Source: a virus
Length of the DNA stretch: 64,000 nt
Reading direction: 5' to 3' (one strand)
IMG/VR virus record: IMGVR_UViG_3300033273_000282
Coordinates: 62,001-126,000 of that record
Shown here piece by piece: positions 58,001-64,000 of this stretch. The first letter of the stretch is position 1; each line of letters begins with the position of its first letter. The position numbers and the translations under genes are program-made. Under the pieces are notes generated by a model. It searched no databases and was not told the DNA's origin. It saw nothing but the letters and a program-made list of their open reading frames with translations.

Positions 58001-61000
58001 TACATATTCTCTTGGTGACCTGATCACAATCTCTGGTGCCCAAATCACTGGTGGTGTTGATGGTACTGATGACTTTGTTGTGTCAGTTAGCGAACTGAAG
58101 TTTGTAAGACCTGCTCAAACTTCTACTACAATTAACGCATCTATTGATGAAGTTAAGCTGACCAGTGCTGGTTCTGGTTATTTGTCTGCTCCAGATGTCA
58201 CTATCTCTGGCGGTACTGGTATCGATGCAGTATTGAGAGCCGAAATTGTAGATGAATCTGTAACTAAAATTATTATTGAGAATGCTGGTTCTAAGTTCCA
58301 GAATGCTCCAATTATTGCTATTAGACAAGAAATAGGTAGAGGTGCTTCTATCTTGCTGAAATCTAGTAACCTCGGTAAGATCATCAACCTCGGTGGTGAC
58401 AACATCACCTACAACTATTCCCACGATAGAACCCTTAAACCAGAGGTTAATACCACCTACAACCTTCAATTGGTTAGAACTCAGATTGTTGACTTCTTCA
58501 CTGTAACTAACGGTGGATATTCCTTTGTTTCCACACCAACTATTGAGTTTGTTGGTGGTGGTGGATCTGGCTTTGAAGCAAAGGTAAATGTAGATAACGA
58601 AGTTATCCAAAGCATTGACGTAGTAAACCCAGGTAAGGGTTTCTCATCCACACCCGATGTTCTGGCTAGAGTTACTCACCAGTTTACACCACTAACTTCC
58701 AATAGCACTCTCAACTTCCCATACAATACTAAAATTCCTACAGGAACTAAAGTTACTTTGGTGGAAGTTGATGGAACTCTTCCAGCTCCACTTCTGACTG
58801 ATACTACTTACTACGCAATTGCTCCAACTACAGCAAACGGACTTGGTTCTAACCAGATGCTGCTTGCTACCACTTTGGCTAACGCAGTTAGTGGCAGTGC
58901 GATCACATTGACAGGCGTAGCTTCCGTTGGTAATGGAGGCACTGCTACTTTCCAACTTACAACTACGGACCTGGGAGACAATATCAGTGTCACATTGACA
59001 CCAGCATCTTTTGCTGTTGGTGAAAAAGTTTACCAAGGTGTTTCTACTGCTTCCTTCAATGCTGTCGGTATTGTTAAGGCATGGGATCCATTTGGTAGAA
59101 TTCTTTCGGTCGAAGTTCAGTCTGGCGAATTTGAACTCAACCAACCAGTCTTCGGTCTTGAAACTAAGGCATTTGGTGAGATTCACGACTTCGATAAAGC
59201 AGACGCTACTTTCCAAGTTTCTCCAATCGCTACTGCTACGGCTCAATTCAAGAGAACCACTGGTATTCTTGATCTTAATGAGCAGCGTTTGTATGACTCG
59301 GATAGATTCCAAGAATTCTCTTATGTTGTAAGTTCCCCCATCAACGTAAAAGAATGGAAGAACCAATTTAAGAAAACAGCACACCCTGCTGGATTTAAGG
59401 TTCTTGGTACTCAGATTATCTCTCAAACAGCGTTTAAGAGATACAACGCATCCTCCTTCTACAACCCAGCAAACCCAGATCCAAACAACTGGTGGGTACA
59501 AAGAACTGGAAATGAGTACCAATCCTTTAATGGAACCACGTTCTTTACTCCTAAGCCTTCTGCTTCTAACGCTGGTAAACTTTCTACCATCCAGAACTAC
59601 TTCATGGGCAAGCCAGACTATACAGCGTCTGTCCCAACCAATGTTCTAGTCGAAGGTAAGCAACTTCTGGATATCCAGAGAATCCTTAGCGCAATCGTCA
59701 ATAAGCTTGACAAGATTGAAAGCAGAACTATCACATTTGACGGTTCCGACAGCAATGTCGTTGTTACTGCTAGCGATCAACTTGCTGTAACTAACCACGG
59801 TTTCATTACTGGTCAAAAGGCAAATTACTCTGCTCCTGCTGACAGATATCAGGATGCTAGAGAACTGATCCTTCAGAACATCGACTATATTATTGACCAA
59901 TCTGTTCAGTATCTGGAAGCACAGTATCCTGCCCTGACGGATGGTACTAAGCCAGATTATGATAGAACTATCTGTGCTCGTGACTTGAGACTGGTAGTTG
60001 TTGCTTGGTGTAATGACCTCCGCTTTGGTGGCAACGCTTTTACTTGGGATGCTGTACAAGAATATATTGGTGGAGTCGGTACTATTGGTAACCGATATGC
60101 CAACGCTAGACAGAGCATCCTGGATAACAAGAAACTGATTGCTGAGGAAGCAGTCGGTAGAATGCTTGCTGATCCAAATAACATCGCATTTACGGTTCCC
60201 ACGGGAAACAATCAAGATTGTATTGATGACGTTATTGACGTTCTGGAAGCACTCGCTTATAACCTGTCATTTGGCGGAAACAGCGAGGTATACGATGCTG
60301 CTAACCTGTACATCACAGGAGCACACGTATCTGGTGAAGAAACTCAGACAGTTGAGGTATTCAACTACGCTAGAGACATGGCAATCCAAGCCATGCAGAA
60401 CTACCCAATCAATCCAACCTATACAGGAGAATCTCAAGTATTTGACCTTACTATCACTAAGGATCCTGCTGGTTACATTAGTGACAGACATGCTGATGCT
60501 AGAGATCTAATTCTCGCAAATAAGACTCAGATTGCGGTTACTGCTGTTGACAGAATGCTGGCTAACTTCCCAGTATTCTCTGTTCCAACTGGCAGAACTA
60601 ACTGTGAGGATGACATTGTAGATATCCTTGAAGCAGTTGCCGAGAACATGTCTCGCGGTGGCAACGACGAAGTTTGGGATGCCGCAAACTACTATGTCAC
60701 AGGAACACACATCCTGGGTGAAGAAGTAGAGTCCGTCTATGCTGTAGAGCAAGCAAGAGACATTGCTGTTTTGGTAATCCAAAACAAGGTTGTTAGTGAC
60801 ATGGCGGGTCAGGTATTTGATCTGACAATTACCGACGACACTGCTCCTCCTGACCAACCAGGCTATGTTAAGTGTGCTACTCAGGTAGCTGCCATCAATA
60901 CTTTGATGGATATGGTTACTGCTGCCATTCAGGCACCTCTGTCGCATCTTATTTCTAACAGAACTGAAAAGACTGGTGGTTATGTCGCATCCTGCCAGAA

Positions 61001-64000
61001 CGTTGCTAGCAGCATCACATCTCTGATGTCTATCGTAACCGATGCTGTTGCTTCTGGCGCTAACGGTCCATTCGCTAACATCACAAGAACTGTTCCTAAC
61101 AACAGCATCTACCATATCGGTGGAGAGGAAGAAGAGACTATCGTTGCTATTCAATATGCTAGAGATCTGGCTAAGCAAGCAGTTGTCAATCAACTCCCAT
61201 ACACTGATATTACGATTACCCTTGACATTGGTGGTTGTGCCGACGTTAAGTCCACGATTGATACCTTAGCTCAAGTTGTTTGGGGTGGTATTGATAATCC
61301 TTCCAGTATTCCCGATAGAAACCCAGGTTACTATCCAGAGGTTGCCAATTCTACTCCTATCGGCGGTCTAAACGCTGGTGAAGACTACTACATCATCAGA
61401 GTCGATGATGACAACCTTAAATTGGCAACAACTAAAGCTAATGCTCTTGCTGGTACCGCAGTTCCTCTGACTGGACTTTCAACTGGCGAGAAACACAAAC
61501 TGATTGTCGCATTCGACGATGAAACAACTGATTATCAGTTAAGATTTAGAGATGCTGCGGTAACACCACAAAACAAGAATCAGTTGATGGTTGTCATCAA
61601 CGGTATTGTTCAAAACCCCGTTTCCTACAGTGTATCTGGTAGCACGCTCACATTTACTGAGCCTCCTATCAAAAACTCTGTTTGTATCATCATGTACTAT
61701 CAACGTGCTGATATTAGCGGTAACTTCCAACTGGATGTCTTCGGTGATGTTATTACTTCGCTGAATACTACAGATGGCATCTATCAGGGCAGTGGTTATA
61801 CCGCTGGTGTTTATAATGCTGTTCCTCTGATCAATAAGCGTGGTAACACTGGTAGTGGTGCTACTGCCGACATTACAATCACCAATGTTCTCGATACGGC
61901 TACTAACGTAACCGCTGATAGATTTGGCGATGCTCGTGTACTGATCAACAACAACGCAGTTCTCATCGCAGATGTTGCTGTTGGTTTGATGAACAAGTTT
62001 GGTACTCCTGTAGCGAATCGTTTCGCTGATGCCGCTACTCTGATCACAACCAATAAGAACTTCATCGCTAACGAAGCCGTTGAGCGTATGCTGCTTGACA
62101 TTCCTTATGAGGTTCAGAGCAACAGACACTTTGACGCATACAACACAATCCTCGCTAATAAGAACCTGCTGGCACACGAAGCTTATCACCTGATGAGCAC
62201 CGTAGACTTCCCTGGTTTCACAACCCCAACAGGTGATCCTCAGGATTGTATTGATGACCTTCTGGACATCGTAGATGCTGTAGCATTTAACGTTCTCCAT
62301 GGTGCTAACAATAAAGTCTGGGATGCTGCCAATTATTACGTTGGCACAACCCACATTGATGGCGAAGAACAAGAAACTCTTGCTGCTATTGCCAGACTTG
62401 AAGAACTGATGGAACTGGCTATCGATAACCAGACAATTACCATCAGTGGTTCTCATGGATACACCCAGACGATCGATAGCGGAATCACCAACGTATCTGG
62501 CGGTTGTACAAACGTAATCGCTGGTGTCAATACTCTGATCAATATCATTGAGTTGGCAATCCAAACAGATCTGATGACTCATGCCACCAGAACTGAACCC
62601 GCTGCTTTCACTGTACCTAATGGCAATATCAACTGTATTGATGACGTTGTTGATGTTATGGAAGCGCTTTCCATCAATGTCAAGTATGGCTCTAACAGCG
62701 AGATCTATGATGCTGCTGCTTACTACGTAGGCACCTCACATCTGGATGGGGAAGAAATTCACTCTAAGTACGTTTATAGAGAAGCAACCAAAATTGCTAA
62801 GGAAGTAATCGACAATACTTCTGTTACCGTTCGCGGTAGTCATGGCATTGCTCAGGTTACAGATTCTAGCATCACTAACGTTGTTGGTGGTTGTACAAAC
62901 GTAACTGCTGCGATTGATACTCTGATGAACATCATCGAAGTTGCGATCGACACCGATTCCCTCTCTACATTTACTAGAACTGCTCCTACTGGATTTAACT
63001 CTCCTGGTATTGGTGATGCTCAGTGTAAATCTGACACTGTTGATATCCTGCGTGCTGTTGGCGTTAACGTAGCATTCGGTGGTAACCACATTCTGTGGGA
63101 TAACCTCGATATGTACTTCAATGGAGGTCATGTACAGGGTGAAGAAGCCGAGACTCAATACGTGTTTGAAGAAGCACGTCAGATGGTCAAGAAGGCAATT
63201 AACAATGAAACTTATGAGACCTATCCACAGTATAACTTCAGCACAAGAAGTCAGTATAAAGATCCTAGCATTACTTCAATTTCTGGCGGTTGTACAAATG
63301 TAATTTCTGCTATTGAAACCCTGATGGATTTTGCCTACACCGTTATCGGTCAGGGCAACTTTAATACCTTTACTAGAACTGTTGGTCAGTGTGGTGATGG
63401 TTATGAAAATTCTCCAACAATCACTCAATCTGGATACACTGCTGCTGTTGACGGTGAAGTTACTGCGGTTCTGTCTGCTGAAGGCTTCATTAAGAGCATC
63501 GCAGTTAACCAAGCAGGAGTTGGATACACCAATGCTCCAACTGTTGTAATTAAGTCTAACAGCGGTTTCAATGCCACTGCTACTGCTACAGTTTCTGGTG
63601 GTGCGGTCACTGGAATCAATGTTACTTACGGTGGATATGGTTATGATGATGTTGTTGTCGAACTGATACCAAACCCAGCAGACACAATTACAACTACCGC
63701 TCTGGCTTCTGCTACCGTCGGTAGATTTATCGAACGCCTTGAGGTTCAACTTACAGGTAAAGACTACAACCAAGCACCTACCCTGACATTCACTGGTGGC
63801 AATCCAACAACTGCTGCTACCAATCCTATTGCTAGACTCACAGGTGCCGTTACCGATATAACTCTGGTTAGCGGTGGTTCTGGTTACCTCAATACCGACA
63901 TGCTTGGCGTTGACGCTGCTGACGTTGGTGGCACTGTCGTCAACTCCTTCCAAGTTGAAGTTGGCACAGTTACCTTCGATGGCGTACAGACTGCGTTCAA
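52047..64000 (+). CDS. 7: giant gp7-like baseplate wedge initiator, 3' end outside the window
   Basis: The frame from ATG 52047 appears open to the window end, at least 3984 residues, far beyond T4 gp7 (1032). The N-terminus (DRISDRVEEFLPQFIREDYPDFIQF; FADGIRDSSVTKRLKDFY) matches cyanophage gp7. A GSGY/GG-type strand-repeat region (about 750-1000) precedes a YHYH-like domain (about 1010-1130, FDGHPIYGPYG). More GSGYxxxP repeats follow, and from about residue 2600 helical modules repeat (C-x-DD-[VIL]-x-D-[VIL]; GG-N-x-E-VYDAA; GEE). It follows gp6 by 6 nt without clear SD. No start codon outside this frame is needed. Confidence 0.85.
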   Translation, partial: MAVERSSWRVASWQTPSTQVGVSPIDATVSPEVKDRISDRVEEFLPQFIREDYPDFIQFLKYYYRSQELKGNPLDIIGNFDDYYNIDNLNDLVESTVTSGSVSIDASIIDVQNTKDFPSEGLILIDEEIIYYREKTNTQFRGCVRGFHATTNIGLIKEYTFAESEPAEHTFQSEVINLNNFFALFILERFRTQFSESFPNKFADGIRDSSVTKRLKDFYAAKGTSRSFKYLMRVLFGVESTILYPKDRIFKPSDAYYSTREIIRAKAISGNPVELTGEVLYQDADPNDPNVGNARIYVKTVVEVFTEDGKIYELDVDTENGTGSFTTPYKTILAEDTSSNLSQDFITVDSTLGWPETKGSFRINNEVFEYDEKTVTQFLGVTRARQDTLAANHLAGSEVISAFGIYGYSNVDGSRIDIAVFGGTRGVNLTNGGKYYVQDSKVTTPAAPGFDSLDPIWSSFIYNVRKLLTGTKIELSSPDSQGRVEALITTSKPHGLRRDDKVVVLNAPEDVYNREFIVVGTANDTQFTVRLPVIPIAGVNVDFLVTREFAKSSSTDTSINLNIKDVPADIQNTYRSDTHAIVASSGLPSHQIGPFAQGIDLDPGNQRYLKRIPLTTLTKSTKTPTPVGQVGIGVNGVPFFSYKSEDFRLYGGVKEISVINAGDGYDITNPPIVEFEQLWKPGTNYFLNQRVRNSVGNRYKNLGSGKSAERGTEPTATDGSLTVDGSCLWELEGVSAEATVSVSGRVFAINVTNGGQNYTTAPTVSISGGNPTVQAAATATITSGVVTAISVTAEGSGYTSVPVVTLSGGGGSGATAEAVVRGGLEADGITITNPGSNYSERPSITLISGTGAVAYPSIVNGKIASIILTYGGKNYYGPPDVIITGDGVGAVAFAEIDSNTQQVTSIRVTNGGIGYTAGKTFVDIVYPGTGASFQVELPILNYNKAATPEEFGLTSAQMTAYKIADAASGVSIKGANFAVYGGEYGYMYNPKKLRFLLKDNVSDGNNSELNPTRHSPIIGWAFDGHPIYGPYGYADKENKNPFNQYKQMVSSYRLRTNRDALVQGLTDRMGTYIEDYEYVEGSGDLDRYNGRYCVTPEFPNGVYAYFCAIDGTTGNPKFPYFIGPEFYSQADSINWTGNGLQRLFTEDAVRYKAPYIAVDEAVVRRKYLGEGTEFLLAMEDATTPIVLENYANNNTEPVYIVFDDVGIGYYDYFPTIKGGKTDSLYVSATNRYFSEGIDQYLIEGAGFGYKVNDRLIFDETGTGGSGISARVGRITGETVSGMTYSVNPDTDVITATITTESDHFIKPDEFIDVTITDNYVNEDIKVKIINDKYHFSYFDATDYRQSSPGRLQQGDLTITGGQDYLNGTYNNIRLSGGSGEGAIANIIVTGGAVTNVTITDQGKNYLDNDVLTVNDAQLGGGGGSGFSIDVGEVLKTGELIDQNWTIFAGSGYTTGVYYNVPLFNGQSSGEGAEFTITVNNNQEVSSVVLTKAGSGYRAGEPLTANNLDIGNGNGFTLTPTQVSIEYTLRASAAHNLKVGDTVVITNSNPAEYDGTFVVTGTSTQRRFQFKNPTSQFVPNEAIPTTTVIYCREPNLNLINGHAYTFDTSDTSNTDRRLEFTFDKENTNIFTYKNITDVDNDPVTGQQLSTQVLIKDIPGTLFYFDINGNVDGSFFSVIQDPYIGSNTVTSVTATTVSFVLPNEPDSGYAKSNGVIYSTSSIYPSGGIASINIGDKGRNYSTLPKFTSVTRSGNGATATCTISGFVEDVAVIENGTGYESSQPPSVYCSLPDFVDLTLDKVFGTFSTGDVVTSEQVLTGDSARGKVISWDANTSTLRVQPLRNNITGATDRGFLMFNQGIAARKNVFSGPNQAEITNVVGTQATVAAIVPASGPELGTISNIAINNSGSHYRKAPTIYIDDPYYGGVKAVTITNQNTSANFQAGTYTGVTQKSVAPTGGIGVEFTVVVDAATFDITSVTVESGDEGSTYSLGDLITISGAQITGGVDGTDDFVVSVSELKFVRPAQTSTTINASIDEVKLTSAGSGYLSAPDVTISGGTGIDAVLRAEIVDESVTKIIIENAGSKFQNAPIIAIRQEIGRGASILLKSSNLGKIINLGGDNITYNYSHDRTLKPEVNTTYNLQLVRTQIVDFFTVTNGGYSFVSTPTIEFVGGGGSGFEAKVNVDNEVIQSIDVVNPGKGFSSTPDVLARVTHQFTPLTSNSTLNFPYNTKIPTGTKVTLVEVDGTLPAPLLTDTTYYAIAPTTANGLGSNQMLLATTLANAVSGSAITLTGVASVGNGGTATFQLTTTDLGDNISVTLTPASFAVGEKVYQGVSTASFNAVGIVKAWDPFGRILSVEVQSGEFELNQPVFGLETKAFGEIHDFDKADATFQVSPIATATAQFKRTTGILDLNEQRLYDSDRFQEFSYVVSSPINVKEWKNQFKKTAHPAGFKVLGTQIISQTAFKRYNASSFYNPANPDPNNWWVQRTGNEYQSFNGTTFFTPKPSASNAGKLSTIQNYFMGKPDYTASVPTNVLVEGKQLLDIQRILSAIVNKLDKIESRTITFDGSDSNVVVTASDQLAVTNHGFITGQKANYSAPADRYQDARELILQNIDYIIDQSVQYLEAQYPALTDGTKPDYDRTICARDLRLVVVAWCNDLRFGGNAFTWDAVQEYIGGVGTIGNRYANARQSILDNKKLIAEEAVGRMLADPNNIAFTVPTGNNQDCIDDVIDVLEALAYNLSFGGNSEVYDAANLYITGAHVSGEETQTVEVFNYARDMAIQAMQNYPINPTYTGESQVFDLTITKDPAGYISDRHADARDLILANKTQIAVTAVDRMLANFPVFSVPTGRTNCEDDIVDILEAVAENMSRGGNDEVWDAANYYVTGTHILGEEVESVYAVEQARDIAVLVIQNKVVSDMAGQVFDLTITDDTAPPDQPGYVKCATQVAAINTLMDMVTAAIQAPLSHLISNRTEKTGGYVASCQNVASSITSLMSIVTDAVASGANGPFANITRTVPNNSIYHIGGEEEETIVAIQYARDLAKQAVVNQLPYTDITITLDIGGCADVKSTIDTLAQVVWGGIDNPSSIPDRNPGYYPEVANSTPIGGLNAGEDYYIIRVDDDNLKLATTKANALAGTAVPLTGLSTGEKHKLIVAFDDETTDYQLRFRDAAVTPQNKNQLMVVINGIVQNPVSYSVSGSTLTFTEPPIKNSVCIIMYYQRADISGNFQLDVFGDVITSLNTTDGIYQGSGYTAGVYNAVPLINKRGNTGSGATADITITNVLDTATNVTADRFGDARVLINNNAVLIADVAVGLMNKFGTPVANRFADAATLITTNKNFIANEAVERMLLDIPYEVQSNRHFDAYNTILANKNLLAHEAYHLMSTVDFPGFTTPTGDPQDCIDDLLDIVDAVAFNVLHGANNKVWDAANYYVGTTHIDGEEQETLAAIARLEELMELAIDNQTITISGSHGYTQTIDSGITNVSGGCTNVIAGVNTLINIIELAIQTDLMTHATRTEPAAFTVPNGNINCIDDVVDVMEALSINVKYGSNSEIYDAAAYYVGTSHLDGEEIHSKYVYREATKIAKEVIDNTSVTVRGSHGIAQVTDSSITNVVGGCTNVTAAIDTLMNIIEVAIDTDSLSTFTRTAPTGFNSPGIGDAQCKSDTVDILRAVGVNVAFGGNHILWDNLDMYFNGGHVQGEEAETQYVFEEARQMVKKAINNETYETYPQYNFSTRSQYKDPSITSISGGCTNVISAIETLMDFAYTVIGQGNFNTFTRTVGQCGDGYENSPTITQSGYTAAVDGEVTAVLSAEGFIKSIAVNQAGVGYTNAPTVVIKSNSGFNATATATVSGGAVTGINVTYGGYGYDDVVVELIPNPADTITTTALASATVGRFIERLEVQLTGKDYNQAPTLTFTGGNPTTAATNPIARLTGAVTDITLVSGGSGYLNTDMLGVDAADVGGTVVNSFQVEVGTVTFDGVQTAF

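Noticed and set aside
61539-62582. 347-residue frame on the minus strand
   Set aside because: Antisense shadow of the repetitive gp7-like gene; no ribosome site or domain.
1-64000. psbA, psbD, hli and integrase genes
   Set aside because: Looked for because they are common in cyanophages or would indicate lysogeny; none seen in this window.

Overview
The window is part of the genome of a T4-like myovirus that infects a cyanobacterium, most likely marine Synechococcus. The basis is T4-type replication and baseplate genes (gp33, gp59, gp32, gp4, gp53, gp48, gp26/51, gp27, gp5, gp25, gp6, gp7) mixed with typical cyanophage cargo: thyX, phoH, transaldolase talC, a CpeT-like bilin lyase, DUF1825, DUF4385 and several 2-oxoglutarate/Fe(II) oxygenases. 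Genes are packed with ATGA/GTGA/TGATG overlaps, one tRNA is visible, and neither integrase nor CRISPR was seen.

Layout. 1-5.8 kb: nucleotide metabolism and replication genes ending at a bidirectional terminator. 5.8-8.5 kb: minus-strand baseplate/head block (gp53, gp48, unknown, gp4), expressed divergently from 8.5-19 kb: tail-tube-like protein, gp26 with an apparent -1 frameshift into a gp51-like tail, a large hub/tape protein with muramidase-like and M23 domains, gp27, and gp5 split into two genes. 19-24.7 kb: accessory genes, including an acyl carrier protein, two oxygenases, tRNA-Thr and CpeT. 24.7-35.2 kb: fibre and adhesin genes plus a paralogous pair. 35.2-39.7 kb: a nuclease plus DNA methyltransferase pair that looks like a restriction-modification system, a metalloprotease, a ParB-like protein and an SF2 helicase. 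40-47.4 kb: about 25 very small genes, many with their own TATACT/TATAAT promoter and Shine-Dalgarno-poor leaders; in the middle sits a non-coding locus with a DnaA-box array, an AT-rich stretch and 10-bp iterons. 47.5-48.3 kb: a phosphopantetheinyl transferase and two small genes. 48.3-64 kb: PAAR tip, gp25, gp6 and a giant gp7-like protein that runs off the window.

How it fits together. The phage carries both an acyl carrier protein (19.5 kb) and an Sfp-type phosphopantetheinyl transferase (47.5 kb) able in principle to activate it, so it may bring a self-sufficient holo-ACP module. The DnaA-box array suggests recruitment or titration of host DnaA. The small-gene region looks like a host-takeover regulon sharing promoter and leader architecture, including five promoters with a GTCCAC box exactly 29-30 bp upstream of the -10. 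Structural genes are preceded by T4-late-like (T/A/C)(A/T)TAAATA or CTAAATA elements. All functions are read from sequence motifs and recalled families; no search was run.
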